DNA of 64,000 nucleotides from Thermococcus sp. AM4 (GTDB taxonomy: Archaea > Methanobacteriota_B > Thermococci > Thermococcales > Thermococcaceae), in assembly GCF_000151205.2 (NCBI RefSeq), contig NC_016051.1:1116001-1180000 (forward strand), in the 5' to 3' direction. The notes under the pieces were generated by a model. It did no database searches. It was given only the letters and a program-made list of their open reading frames with translations, and was not told the DNA's origin. Of this stretch, positions 1 through 8,689 are shown in pieces. The position numbers were made by a program, and so were the translations under genes. Each line of letters begins with the position of its first letter. The stretch's first letter is position 1.

Positions 1-625
1 GCGCAGTGAGGTTCATAAGCTCCCGAAAGTCGTAGACAACCACCAGGTTTCCCGAGCCGACCTTCTCAACGATCCCACTGTACTGCTTGGCCCACTTCCC
101 GTGGCCGTTTATCAGATCGATCATTTCCTCGATCGTGACCCTATCCCCAACGATGATGTAGCTGTCGCTGACGGCAACCCCCCAGTTCTCGCGATCGAAG
201 TATTCATCGACGCCCATGTAAGTGGTGTGGGAGACCGTCTCGTTGAGGCTCTCAATCTTTTTCCTGACCTTCTCAACGTCCACGCTCCCCTCGACGTATA
301 CCGCCATCTTCGGCCGCTGGTTCCCCTCGTCGTAGCCCCTCACAACGAAAATCGCCCTGGACAGCGTCGCGATGTCAACGCCCGTCTCGTTCAGAACGTT
401 CTCCCTCAAAGACTCGTACTTTGGATAGAGGCTGATGTTCTTCATGAGCTCCTCAAAGGCGGCCTCTTTTACCGTGTTCATGTCAAAAACGCCCGCCACC
501 ACGGCATCAGAGGGAACCAGCTCAAGCCAGCTCTTCTCCCTGCTCCCGCCGATACAGCCGCTGGAAGCGATTCCCGCAACAAGAACAAAGAGAACGATCA
601 CCGCGTAGATTGTTCTGCCCCTCAT
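1..625 (-). CDS. Secreted lipoprotein of unknown function (3' end outside window)
   Basis: The gene reads leftward and runs off position 1, so only the first 208 codons are visible. It starts with ATG at 623-625 behind a GGGGTGA ribosome site. The N-terminus is basic, then a hydrophobic stretch (residues 5-20), then the lipobox ASSGC with Cys24, so it should be a lipid-anchored surface protein. The mature part begins around SWLELVPSDAVV and contains several N-glycosylation sequons. I do not recognise a family and infer no function. An archaeal TATA box lies just upstream at 658-671 on the same strand. The gene is divergent from the fucose-isomerase-like gene. Confidence 0.8.
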   Translation of the reverse strand, partial: MRGRTIYAVIVLFVLVAGIASSGCIGGSREKSWLELVPSDAVVAGVFDMNTVKEAAFEELMKNISLYPKYESLRENVLNETGVDIATLSRAIFVVRGYDEGNQRPKMAVYVEGSVDVEKVRKKIESLNETVSHTTYMGVDEYFDRENWGVAVSDSYIIVGDRVTIEEMIDLINGHGKWAKQYSGIVEKVGSGNLVVVYDFRELMNLTA

Positions 626-657
626 GGGGTCACCCCAAAGAACGTTGGGCCGCTTCG

Positions 658-671
658 TATTTATACCTTTT
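658..671 (-). promoter_or_regulatory. BRE/TATA box for the left-edge lipoprotein gene
   Basis: Read on the minus strand this is AAAAGGTATAAATA, a good match to a Thermococcales BRE plus TATA box. It lies about 35 bases before the start codon, which fits a short leader carrying the GGGGTGA ribosome site. Confidence 0.6.
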
Positions 672-741
672 CCACGGGGGTTAGAAAGAAAGGTTCATAA
701 GCGAGGAAGCCGATGATCCCTGACTCAAGAGGGGTGATATC

Positions 742-1950
742 GTGAAGGTTGGTGTCGTCTTCGGGATTAGCGAGCTGGCCGATCCCAGGGCATTCGAGAA
801 GAAGGCCTCGGAATTCCTCAGCCGTCTCGCGGGGGAGCACGAGGTAATGGGCGGCCTCTTCGTATCGACCAAGTCCGACTTCAGGAGGCTCAAGGAGGAA
901 GTTGACTTCAACGAGGCGGACGTGCTCGTGCTCTACCCCTTAACAGGGGGAACCGAAAACGGGCTCAAAGAGTTCGCCGTTTACAGGAAACCCGTCATAA
1001 TTTACGGTGATCCCTTCAACAACTCGATAGCGGCTGGCATTGAGCTGAGGGAGTACTTCAGGGAAAGGCTCATTCCGGCCACCCTCGTTAAGGAGGAAGA
1101 CGAGCTGAAGGCGGCTTTGCTTGGATACGAAGACTCGGCCGAGCTCTTTGAGAGGTTTCTGAGGGCGCGCCTTGGCCTGATCGGCAGGGTATCCCCGTGG
1201 CTCATCAACGAGCGCTTCGAGCTCCCCTACGTCCACGTAAGCCTGAAGAAGTTCTACGAGTACTATGAAGCCATCAGCGACGAGGAGGGCCTTAGAACAA
1301 TAGAGGGGATCATTGAGAAGGCCCGCGAGATAAAGGAACCGGGCAGGAAATCCCTCGCCAAGGCGGGACGGGTTTACCTTGCCCTCAAAAAGATCGTCGA
1401 GGACTACCGGCTGGACGGCTTCACGATCGGCTGCTTTGACCTCATTGGAAAGATAGGAACGACGCCCTGTTTGGCATTAGCGATGTTCAACACCGAGGGA
1501 ATCCCCGCGGCCTGCGAGGGCGAGCTGAACTCACTCCTCGGCATGCTCATCGTCAGGCGGTTCTTCGACAGACCGGCCTTCATGGGCAACGTGGCGGACT
1601 ACGGTGATGACTACGTTATCCTGGCCCACTGCACGGCCCCCCTCCTCGGGGAATACATCCTGAGAACTCACTTTGAGAGCGGAACCGGAGTCGGAGTCGC
1701 CGTGGAGATGCCGAAGGGGAAGGCCTCGCTCCTGAAGGTGCGTGGAAGAAAGGCCATAGTTGCCGGCGTCGAGGTGGTCGGAACGGAGAGGAGCGAGAGC
1801 CGGTGCAGGACGCAGGTCAGGCTTAGGGTTGAAGAGGCCAAGGACTTCGTGGACGGAACGATAGGAAACCACCACCTCCTAGCATACGTGGACAGCGAGG
1901 AGCTTGCAGACCTGCTGAGCGAACTCGGCTTCGAGGTCATGCTCTATTAG
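742..1950 (+). CDS. L-fucose/L-arabinose isomerase-like protein
   Basis: The product is 402 residues and starts at GTG 742, chosen because GAGGGGTGAT lies eight bases upstream. The layout fits the L-fucose isomerase-like fold: an N-terminal alpha/beta half with VLVLYPLTGGTENG and a C-terminal half with GFTIGCFDLIG, EGELNSLLGM and DYVILAHCTAPL. The conserved Glu in ACEGE and the late His are typical of this metal-dependent family. Members in hyperthermophiles are usually annotated only as isomerase-like, and the substrate is not known. It is a single gene between a divergent lipoprotein and the convergent TRAP operon, so the context gives no pathway. Confidence 0.75.
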   Translation: MKVGVVFGISELADPRAFEKKASEFLSRLAGEHEVMGGLFVSTKSDFRRLKEEVDFNEADVLVLYPLTGGTENGLKEFAVYRKPVIIYGDPFNNSIAAGIELREYFRERLIPATLVKEEDELKAALLGYEDSAELFERFLRARLGLIGRVSPWLINERFELPYVHVSLKKFYEYYEAISDEEGLRTIEGIIEKAREIKEPGRKSLAKAGRVYLALKKIVEDYRLDGFTIGCFDLIGKIGTTPCLALAMFNTEGIPAACEGELNSLLGMLIVRRFFDRPAFMGNVADYGDDYVILAHCTAPLLGEYILRTHFESGTGVGVAVEMPKGKASLLKVRGRKAIVAGVEVVGTERSESRCRTQVRLRVEEAKDFVDGTIGNHHLLAYVDSEELADLLSELGFEVMLY

Positions 1951-2000
1951 CTTTTCTTTCTGTCCACCCTTCCAAGGGAAATGGAAAAGCAGAAAAGGGA

Positions 2001-4298
2001 TCAGAGCTTCTTGCCGAAGAACCTCAGGAAGAGCACCGTGGCAACTCCGATGGCAACAGGTATCGGGTGCAGGGAGGCCGAAAGCAGACCCACGACGCCA
2101 GCAAGGGCCCTCAGCTCTTTTCTCAGGTGCTTTCCAAACCAGCCGGTGAGGGCTATGGCCAGCAGGTACATCACCATCAGCGTCGCCCCGAAGTCGAAGA
2201 TCACTGTCAGGGCCGTTTCCACCGTCCACTTCTGCACGGTTATGATGAACATCTCCGGGTGGGTGAAGTAGATGTACGGCCCTATGTAGCCGGCCAGCGC
2301 GTACTTGACGGCGTTCATTGCGGTCTTCCAGAAGTCGCCACCGGCTAACGCGGAACCGGCGTAGCTGGCCAGCGCCACCGGCGGCGTTATGTCGGCGAGG
2401 ATTCCGAAGTAGAACACGAAGAAGTGGGCGGCGAGGAGGGCTATGCTCGTTCCGTAGCCGGGGACGTTGAGGTTGTAGGGCTGAAGGCTTGAGACGGCGT
2501 TGTATATAGCCGGAGCGGCGACAAGAGAAGTTATGATGTAGTTGGCGGTCGTCGGCACGCCCATTCCGAGTATGAGGCTGAACACCATCGTCAGGATGAG
2601 GAGGAGCCAGAGGTTGCCGGCTGTTAGGTCGACGAGGCGGTAGCCGAGGCTCGTGATCAGGCCCGTCATCGTCAGAACTCCCTGGATCAGGCCCGCGCTC
2701 GCCGCGGCGAGCATGACGCTCGTGCTGGTTTTGCCCGCGTCGATCATGGATTCGTAGGTCGCCCTGTACATCTCATTGCCTTCCTCGCTCTTGGAGATGT
2801 AGCCAACGATCATCGAGAAGACTATTCCCATGACGCCGCTGAGCAGGAGTATCTGCTCCTTGTTCATCCCGAGGTACTTGACCATTGCCACGAAGAATAT
2901 GAAGAGCAGGCTGATGTAGAGCTTCTCGTTGAACTCAACCAGATCGGTGAAGAAGGCCATAGCCACCAGGGCAAGGCCCAGGAGAACCAGAACCCCGGCG
3001 ACTAGGGTGGCGGTTGCCGTCCCGGTGAACATGAGGAGGGTAGTTATCAGTACCACCGCAACGTAAAGGCCCTCGTGCCCCTTGATCTTGTCCTTGGCTA
3101 TCCACGCAACCCAGATGGCGATACCGAGTGAAGAAATCGCCGAGATGTGCGGGGCGATTCCCCAGACGAGGGCAACGGTTATGACGGCGATGGGCAGGAG
3201 GATGTAGAGCTTCCGGACGAAGTACCTGAGCGGAGCGAAGTGCTCGGTGGGCATTCCTCTGAGGCCGAGCCTCTTGGTTTCGAGGTCTATGAAGAGGTAC
3301 ACTCCGGAGTAGTAGACCAAGGCAGGTATAACTGCGGCTATTATGAGCTTGTTGTAGGGCACGCCGAGGAACTCCGCCATTATGAACGCTGCCGCACCCA
3401 TTATCGGGGGCATGAGCTGGCCGCCCGTTGATGCAACCGGTTCAACCGCACCGGCTATCTCGGGGGGATACCCGGCCTTTTTCATCAAGGGGATCGTGAA
3501 GGTACCCGTCGTGAGGACGTTGGCGACGCTCGACCCGCTGACCGTGCCCATAAGACCGCTCGCCACGACCGCCGCTTTGGCCGGCCCACCGGGTCTCTTG
3601 CCGAACAGGGTTATCATGAACTCCGTTATGTAATCGCTGATGCCTATCTTGAGCAGGAACGCTCCAAAGAACACGAAGGCGAAGACGTATATCGTCATGA
3701 CGAAGAAGGGAATGCCGAAGATTCCCTCGTCAAAGTAGAGCTGCTGGGTGAAGCGGATCCAGTCGAAGTTTATGTTGTAGATGCCGTACACCAAAAACAC
3801 CGTAACGACGAGGGGAAGAACCCACCCGAGGACCCTCCTCGTTGCTTCCAGGACGAGGATTATTGCGAGGATCCCGAAGAAGACGTCCCTCATGTAAACG
3901 TTCGCGAATTCTGTGTACCTCGGGTAGACCTTGAAGAGGTAAAACGCGGACACAACGCCAAGGGCCGCAAGTATGTAATCGTAGAACTGCACCTTTTCGA
4001 GGTGCTTTCTGTCCTTTTTAATGGGGTACAGCAGGTAAGTGATCAGCAGGATCATGGCCATGACGAAGGCTTCACCCTGCTTCGTCTGGAAAGTGGTCTT
4101 CAGAAAGCCTATCTTTATCCCCATGCGGGAGAACATGTCGTAGAGGGTGTAGTTGAAGTTGAATATAAACAGGATTTCATAGATACCGATCAATACTGCA
4201 GCAACTGTTATGACCTTTTCGAGGTGCGGGGGAAGCTTTCTGGTTCTCTCGATGACCACCTCGACCTTTTCAACCTGCTCCTCCTTGTTTTCAACCAT
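2001..4298 (-). CDS. TRAP transporter permease, fused 4TM/12TM type (TAXI family)
   Basis: The product is a 765-residue, very hydrophobic protein with many membrane segments. It corresponds to the small (DctQ-like) and large (DctM-like) TRAP permease subunits fused in one chain, the usual form in TAXI systems. The large-subunit signatures are visible: FGKRPGGPAKAAVVASGLMG, TGGQLMPPIMGAAAF and ADITPPVALASYAGSA. These systems use ion gradients to import organic acids. The start at 4298 is chosen over the in-frame TTG at 4316 because GGGAGGTG precedes it. The upstream DUF1850 gene stops one base before it, so the two are probably translationally coupled. The substrate cannot be deduced. Confidence 0.93.
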   Translation of the reverse strand: MVENKEEQVEKVEVVIERTRKLPPHLEKVITVAAVLIGIYEILFIFNFNYTLYDMFSRMGIKIGFLKTTFQTKQGEAFVMAMILLITYLLYPIKKDRKHLEKVQFYDYILAALGVVSAFYLFKVYPRYTEFANVYMRDVFFGILAIILVLEATRRVLGWVLPLVVTVFLVYGIYNINFDWIRFTQQLYFDEGIFGIPFFVMTIYVFAFVFFGAFLLKIGISDYITEFMITLFGKRPGGPAKAAVVASGLMGTVSGSSVANVLTTGTFTIPLMKKAGYPPEIAGAVEPVASTGGQLMPPIMGAAAFIMAEFLGVPYNKLIIAAVIPALVYYSGVYLFIDLETKRLGLRGMPTEHFAPLRYFVRKLYILLPIAVITVALVWGIAPHISAISSLGIAIWVAWIAKDKIKGHEGLYVAVVLITTLLMFTGTATATLVAGVLVLLGLALVAMAFFTDLVEFNEKLYISLLFIFFVAMVKYLGMNKEQILLLSGVMGIVFSMIVGYISKSEEGNEMYRATYESMIDAGKTSTSVMLAAASAGLIQGVLTMTGLITSLGYRLVDLTAGNLWLLLILTMVFSLILGMGVPTTANYIITSLVAAPAIYNAVSSLQPYNLNVPGYGTSIALLAAHFFVFYFGILADITPPVALASYAGSALAGGDFWKTAMNAVKYALAGYIGPYIYFTHPEMFIITVQKWTVETALTVIFDFGATLMVMYLLAIALTGWFGKHLRKELRALAGVVGLLSASLHPIPVAIGVATVLFLRFFGKKL

Positions 4299-4299
4299 A

Positions 4300-4746
4300 T
4301 CAACACCTCCCAACAACTTTCTGGATCAGCATACATCTCTCCACACGGAAGTGAACGAGCGCCTCCGACTTCGGCTGGAGCACCAGGTGGCCGTCAACGT
4401 ATATCCTGGCCCGGTTGAGGGGGATGAACCAGAAGTCCAGGCTCTTCCCGAGGGGAATGTCTATCCTCTTGACGTAGAACCCGTCCTTCATGAACTGTAT
4501 GTCCTCGGGAAGGCCAGCCCCAAAGTCCTTCCACCACATCTCCCGGGCGTAGATTCCGCTGGAGTTCACCTGGAGGACCTCTATCACGGTGCTCCGCTCT
4601 ACGCTATGGATGTAACGGATGGTAACGTTGTGAACCCCCAGAGAATAAACCCGCTCGTGGGTACCGTCGCTTATGACGAGACAGTTAACTGGAAGCAGGA
4701 AAATAGGTATGATTGCAAGGACAAAAAAGAAAAGAAACTTTTTCAA
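4300..4746 (-). CDS. DUF1850 family exported protein of the TRAP operon
   Basis: The product is 148 residues, with a signal peptide or anchor at residues 3-22. The body contains YIHSVERSTVIEVLQV and EMWWKDFGAGLPED, which match DUF1850, a small family that travels with TAXI-type TRAP transporters. It lies between the binding protein and the permease, with a gap of 6 bases upstream and 1 base downstream, so it is certainly in the operon. Its exact role is unknown; an accessory role at the outer face of the permease is an inference. Confidence 0.8.
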   Translation of the reverse strand: MKKFLFFFVLAIIPIFLLPVNCLVISDGTHERVYSLGVHNVTIRYIHSVERSTVIEVLQVNSSGIYAREMWWKDFGAGLPEDIQFMKDGFYVKRIDIPLGKSLDFWFIPLNRARIYVDGHLVLQPKSEALVHFRVERCMLIQKVVGRC

Positions 4747-4752
4747 CTACCC

Positions 4753-5733
4753 TCACCCGCTGGGCGGTTTAAGGTTGTTAGGAACCTGAATGCCCTTCTC
4801 CTGGTAGTACTTGTAGGCTCCGGGGTGGAGCGGTATGCTCATACCGTCGAGTGCCGTGTCGAGGCTTATGTACTTGGTCTTGGCGTGAACCTTGTGGAGC
4901 TCGTCGAGGTTGTCGAAGAGTATCTTGGTCATCTTGTAAACGGTGTCCTCTGGGAGGTCAGCGCTGACGGCGAGCATCGCCTTAACGGCGAGGGTCGGGG
5001 TGTCCTCCTGCATTCCTTTGTAGGTGTCCTTCGGGAGAACCTGCCTGACGTAGAAGATGTAGCCCTCCTGGTGGAGCTTGTTGAGTATGTCGTCCGGAAT
5101 TGGAAGAACCCTGACCGGGGTCTGCTGGGCGATCTGGTCAACGGCAGGGGTTGGAGCTCCGGAAACTATAACGGCCGCATCGATCTGGCCGAGCTTAAGG
5201 CTCTGTGCGGCCTCGCTGAACTTCTGGTTCACCTTCTCAATGCTGTCCCAGACGCCGGCGGCCTTGAGTATCTGCTCGGCGGCCACTTGGGTACCGCTTC
5301 CCGGGGCACCGATGGCGACCTTCTTGCCCTTGAGGTCCTCAAGGCTCTTTATGTTGCTGTCCGCCTTAACCACGAACTGAACGGTCTCAGGATAGAGCGC
5401 CGCGACACCGCGGATGTTCTTCACGGGCTGGTCCTTGAACATGTAGAGGCCGTGGTAGGCGTAGTAAGCAACGTCGTTCTGAAGGATGGCTGCCTGAGCC
5501 TTACCCTCACCGATTGCCTTGGCGTTCGTAACGCTCGCTCCACTCGTAACTGCCTTTGCCTTTATTCCGTTCTTATTCAATATCTCCGCGTACTTGGAAC
5601 CGAGGGGGAAGTAGACACCGCTGGTACCTCCGGTGTATATGGTTATTGTCTGGGTCTTCTCCCCCTGAATACAACCAACGGCGACGGTTGCCAGCACCAA
5701 CGCCATTATCAATCCAACTGCGGCCCATCTCAT
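4753..5733 (-). CDS. TAXI family TRAP transporter solute-binding lipoprotein
   Basis: The product is 326 residues with an N-terminal signal peptide ending in the lipobox VAVGC (Cys21). The mature protein opens with TITIYTGGTSGVYFPLGS, the hallmark of TAXI solute receptors. LKGKKVAIGAPGSGTQVAAEQIL and the SLKLGQIDAAVIVSGAPTPA region are also typical. It captures substrate outside the cell and delivers it to the fused permease downstream. The start at 5733 has GGGAGGAATG upstream. This is the first gene of the operon, with its promoter at 5803-5816. Substrate is unknown; characterised TAXI proteins bind glutamate or other organic acids. Confidence 0.93.
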   Translation of the reverse strand: MRWAAVGLIMALVLATVAVGCIQGEKTQTITIYTGGTSGVYFPLGSKYAEILNKNGIKAKAVTSGASVTNAKAIGEGKAQAAILQNDVAYYAYHGLYMFKDQPVKNIRGVAALYPETVQFVVKADSNIKSLEDLKGKKVAIGAPGSGTQVAAEQILKAAGVWDSIEKVNQKFSEAAQSLKLGQIDAAVIVSGAPTPAVDQIAQQTPVRVLPIPDDILNKLHQEGYIFYVRQVLPKDTYKGMQEDTPTLAVKAMLAVSADLPEDTVYKMTKILFDNLDELHKVHAKTKYISLDTALDGMSIPLHPGAYKYYQEKGIQVPNNLKPPSG

Positions 5734-5802
5734 TCTTCATTCCTCCCAAACATTGTTCAAACAACTAAAGCGTACATTAACGTCAAGTATTGTGTCGGTG
5801 AT

Positions 5803-5816
5803 CAGTTATATACTTT
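5803..5816 (-). promoter_or_regulatory. TATA box of the TRAP operon
   Basis: On the minus strand this reads AAAGTATATAACTG. It is about 70 bases from the start codon at 5733, giving a leader of roughly 45 bases. Confidence 0.6.
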
Positions 5817-5819
5817 ACG

Positions 5820-5835
5820 TTTACCAACGGGTAAA
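5820..5835. promoter_or_regulatory. Palindrome directly upstream of the TRAP operon TATA box
   Basis: TTTACC and GGTAAA form a perfect inverted repeat around AACG. It abuts the upstream (BRE) side of the TRAP promoter, where archaeal activators commonly bind. That it is an operator is an inference; the symmetry and position are seen directly. The remainder of 5734-6030 is AT-rich and holds no gene. Confidence 0.4.
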
Positions 5836-5972
5836 TCGTATGGATTTCATCAAACGATGCCCTCAATAAAATTTTGCGTAGATAAACCGGGTTATGTCAA
5901 AATGAACTTCGAAACGTTACAAAGGAGGACGCCGCTGTTTGACATGAAAATGTACAAAGACAGCGCCAGCAC

Positions 5973-5987
5973 CAAAGGTTTAAAAGC
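5973..5987 (+). promoter_or_regulatory. BRE/TATA box of the HPS-PHI gene
   Basis: CAAAGGTTTAAAAGC is a strong BRE plus TATA match. It lies about 45 bases before the start at 6031, giving a leader of about 20 bases that contains the GGAGG site. Confidence 0.65.
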
Positions 5988-6030
5988 AAACCTGACAACC
6001 CCCCACTGAAAAATCCTCGGAGGCGGGGAG

Positions 6031-7251
6031 ATGATACTTCAGGTTGCACTCGACGTTACAGATATAGATCAGGCTCTTTCTATCGCGGAGAAGGCCGCCC
6101 GTGGCGGGGCCCACTGGCTTGAGGTTGGAACACCGCTCATCAAAAAGGAAGGCATGCGCGCGGTGGAGCTTCTCAAGAGGCGCTTTCCGGACAGGAAGAT
6201 CGTCGCCGACCTGAAGACGATGGACACTGGAGCTTTGGAAGTTGAGATGGCCGCGAGGCACGGTGCGGACGTCGTTTCTATTCTCGGTGTTGCCGACGAC
6301 AAAACCATCAAGGACGCGGTCGACGTCGCCAGGAGATACGGAATCAGGGTTATGGTTGACCTGATAGGGGTTAAGGACAAGGTTAAGCGTGCCAAAGAGC
6401 TCGAAAAGATGGGCGTCCACTACATCCTCGTGCATACCGGCATAGACGAGCAGGTCCAGGGCAAGAGCCCCTTAGAGGATCTCGAAAAGGTCGTTAAGGC
6501 TGTGAGCGTTCCCGTGGCAGTTGCCGGCGGGCTGAACCTCGAGACGATTCCGAAGGTTATAGAGCTCGGTGCAACCATAATAATCGTCGGCAGCGCCATA
6601 ACGAAGGCCAAAGACCCGGAGAAGGTTACGCGGCAGATCATAGACCTCTTCTGGGGCGAGTACATGATGACCATAAGGAAGGCCATGCTCGACATACTCG
6701 ACCACATCAAGGGCGTTGCCGAGAGCCTCAAGCTCGAACAGGTTCGCGGCTTCGTCGATGCCATGATCGGGGCCAACAAGATATTCATCTACGGGGCCGG
6801 GAGGAGCGGTCTGGTAGGCAAGGCCTTCGCGATGAGGCTCATGCACCTCGACTTCAACGTCTACGTCGTCGGCGAGACCATAACGCCGGCCTTCGAGCCC
6901 GGGGATCTGCTCATAGCCATCAGCGGATCCGGCGAAACGCAGAGCATCGTTGACGCGGCGAGAATAGCCAAGGAGCAGGGGGGCAAGATAGCGGCGATAA
7001 CGTCCTACGCCAACTCAACCCTCGGAAAGCTCGCCGATGTGGTCGTCGAGATCCCGGGAAGGGCGAAGACGGACGTACCGACGGACTATATAGCGAGGCA
7101 GATGCTCACCCAGTACAAGTGGATCGCCCCGATGGGAACCCTCTTCGAGGACTCGACCATGATATTCCTCGACGGGATAATAGCGCTCCTCATGGCAACG
7201 TTCCAGAAGACCGAGAAGGACATGAAGAGAAAGCACGCCACCCTCGAATGA
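6031..7251 (+). CDS. hps-phi: Bifunctional 3-hexulose-6-phosphate synthase / 6-phospho-3-hexuloisomerase
   Basis: The product is 406 residues with two enzymes fused. Residues 1-210 are the synthase, an orotidine-decarboxylase-like barrel with ALDVTD at 6-11 and the catalytic DLKTMD at 60-65. Residues about 215-406 are the isomerase, a SIS domain with YGAGRSGLVGKAFAMRL and AISGSGET. In Thermococcales, which lack the oxidative pentose phosphate pathway, the pair runs in reverse. It turns fructose 6-phosphate into ribulose 5-phosphate plus formaldehyde and so supplies pentoses. The ATG start has GGAGGCGGGGAG in front. It has its own promoter and is transcribed away from the TRAP operon. Confidence 0.95.
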   Translation: MILQVALDVTDIDQALSIAEKAARGGAHWLEVGTPLIKKEGMRAVELLKRRFPDRKIVADLKTMDTGALEVEMAARHGADVVSILGVADDKTIKDAVDVARRYGIRVMVDLIGVKDKVKRAKELEKMGVHYILVHTGIDEQVQGKSPLEDLEKVVKAVSVPVAVAGGLNLETIPKVIELGATIIIVGSAITKAKDPEKVTRQIIDLFWGEYMMTIRKAMLDILDHIKGVAESLKLEQVRGFVDAMIGANKIFIYGAGRSGLVGKAFAMRLMHLDFNVYVVGETITPAFEPGDLLIAISGSGETQSIVDAARIAKEQGGKIAAITSYANSTLGKLADVVVEIPGRAKTDVPTDYIARQMLTQYKWIAPMGTLFEDSTMIFLDGIIALLMATFQKTEKDMKRKHATLE

Positions 7252-7290
7252 TTTATTAACTCCTTTCCCCTTTTCCTATCGGGAGGGGCG

Positions 7291-8067
7291 GTGATAGGTT
7301 TCACCCACGTTTTTGTTGGAATAGGCGGGGCCGGCTCAAAGGTCGTCAATGCCATCAACCTCGACTCGATAAAGGTCACGGTGAACCCCGGGAGATACCT
7401 GCTGAGAACGGAGGAGTACCTGAGGAGGATTCCCCTCTTTTTCTCGGCCGTTCCCGAAGATTCCATCCTCTGGATCCTAACGGAGGACAAGCCGATCAAC
7501 GTGGAGATCCTGGAAACAATAATCAACAGCGTTCCCGAGGGCACAACGAAACTGGCCTACGTTTTCACACCCGCGAGGGAACTCGTTGAGGAGGAGAAAC
7601 CCCCCTGGGCCGGGCCCTTTGACACGGTCTTCTACGACTCCCTCTGGGAGTTCTTCGACGAAAGGAAACCCCTGAGCGAGGCCTACGAGGAGGCGTCCGG
7701 CTCAATAGCCCGGGCCCTCAGCGCACTTATTCGGAACCTGGAGGGCCAGATGCTCATAAACGTGGACTACGCCGACTTTTTTTCGGTGGTTCGGGGAGGC
7801 AACGTCGGTATAATAAGGCTCCTTCGCAGTGTGGATCTGAGCTGGCACTGGGGAATCTGGGACAGGGGGATCGTCATAACCCTCGCCCGGGACGACGTTG
7901 CCCTGAAGGAGGCCCACGAGATTCTTGCGATGTTCCAGGAGATCCTGAGGAAGAAGGACGTAATCTGGGGGATGGTGACCGACAAAGACGTTAAAAACAG
8001 GATGGAGGTAATAGCACTCCTCGTCAAGGAGTGGGGTGAAGGCAATGATAAAGGCGGTGCTCTTTGA
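7291..8067 (+). CDS. Short FtsZ/tubulin-like protein lacking the G-box
   Basis: The product is 258 residues from GTG 7291 behind GGGAGGGGCG. Three segments can be laid on the FtsZ at 48038-49291. Residues 10-17 read GIGGAGSK, like the nucleotide loop GVGGSGNN. Residues 157-170 contain NVDYADFFSVVRGG, like the FtsZ T7 loop [14 protein letters not shown]. The C-terminal part contains DRGIVITLARDDVALKEAHEIL and VIWGMVTDKDV, like the second FtsZ domain. The tubulin signature GxGxGTGTG is absent and the intervening region is shorter, so normal GTP hydrolysis looks unlikely. It overlaps the HAD gene by 23 bases. A role in membrane or cytoskeletal processes is an inference only. Confidence 0.65.
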   Translation: MIGFTHVFVGIGGAGSKVVNAINLDSIKVTVNPGRYLLRTEEYLRRIPLFFSAVPEDSILWILTEDKPINVEILETIINSVPEGTTKLAYVFTPARELVEEEKPPWAGPFDTVFYDSLWEFFDERKPLSEAYEEASGSIARALSALIRNLEGQMLINVDYADFFSVVRGGNVGIIRLLRSVDLSWHWGIWDRGIVITLARDDVALKEAHEILAMFQEILRKKDVIWGMVTDKDVKNRMEVIALLVKEWGEGNDKGGAL

Positions 8068-8689
8068 CATCGATCACACCTTGCTCACCGAGATGCCCCT
8101 CATCCAGCTCTTCCTCCCGCAGGTATACGAGAAGCTCTCCAAGAAACTCGGAATAAACAAGGAGGAGGCGAGGAAGAGATTCCTCGATGAGATCCTCGGG
8201 AGGAGGGAGACCTACGAGTGGCACGACTGGAACTTCTTCTTCCGACTCTTCGATTTGGATCTGAGGTACGAGGACCTGCTGAGGAGGTACCCCCACAAGC
8301 TCCACGTTTACCCGGACACGGTTCCGGTTCTCGGGTGGCTGCGCGGGGAGGACATAAAGCTGGGCGTCGTCACCAGCGGGCCGGAATACCAGAGGCTTAA
8401 GCTCGAACTTACGGGCCTCTCAAAATACTTCGACGTCGTGATAACAAGGGACGATGTGAACGCCATAAAACCAGAGCCCAAGATCTTCCTCAGGGCCCTT
8501 GAAGAGCTCAACGTTGCCCCGGAAGAGGCCCTAATGGTTGGGGATTCCCTCTGGCAGGACGTGTACGGGGGAAAGAACGTGGGCATGAAAACCGTGTGGA
8601 TAGCGAGGGAAGGCGGCGAGGACTTTCACTTCCCGGACTTTAAAATCGGAACCCTTCACGAGCTCAGGAAAGTGTTGGAGGTGGTGTGA
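8045..8689 (+). CDS. HAD superfamily hydrolase
   Basis: The product is 214 residues. The start at ATG 8045 is preferred over GTG 8036 because GGGGTGA lies five bases before it. Haloacid-dehalogenase motifs are all present: DIDHTLL (motif I, nucleophile and acid aspartates), VVTSG (motif II), KPEPKIF (motif III lysine) and MVGDSLWQDVYG (motif IV). A helical cap follows motif I, as in class I phosphatases. It should dephosphorylate a small metabolite, which the sequence does not identify. It overlaps the FtsZ-like gene upstream and abuts the next small gene with no gap. Confidence 0.88.
   Translation: MIKAVLFDIDHTLLTEMPLIQLFLPQVYEKLSKKLGINKEEARKRFLDEILGRRETYEWHDWNFFFRLFDLDLRYEDLLRRYPHKLHVYPDTVPVLGWLRGEDIKLGVVTSGPEYQRLKLELTGLSKYFDVVITRDDVNAIKPEPKIFLRALEELNVAPEEALMVGDSLWQDVYGGKNVGMKTVWIAREGGEDFHFPDFKIGTLHELRKVLEVV

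Noticed and set aside
4210-6009. Open frame of 599 codons on the + strand
   Set aside because: It is antisense to the TRAP binding protein and DUF1850 genes, which have clear family motifs and ribosome sites; its own translation is low-complexity and matches nothing known.
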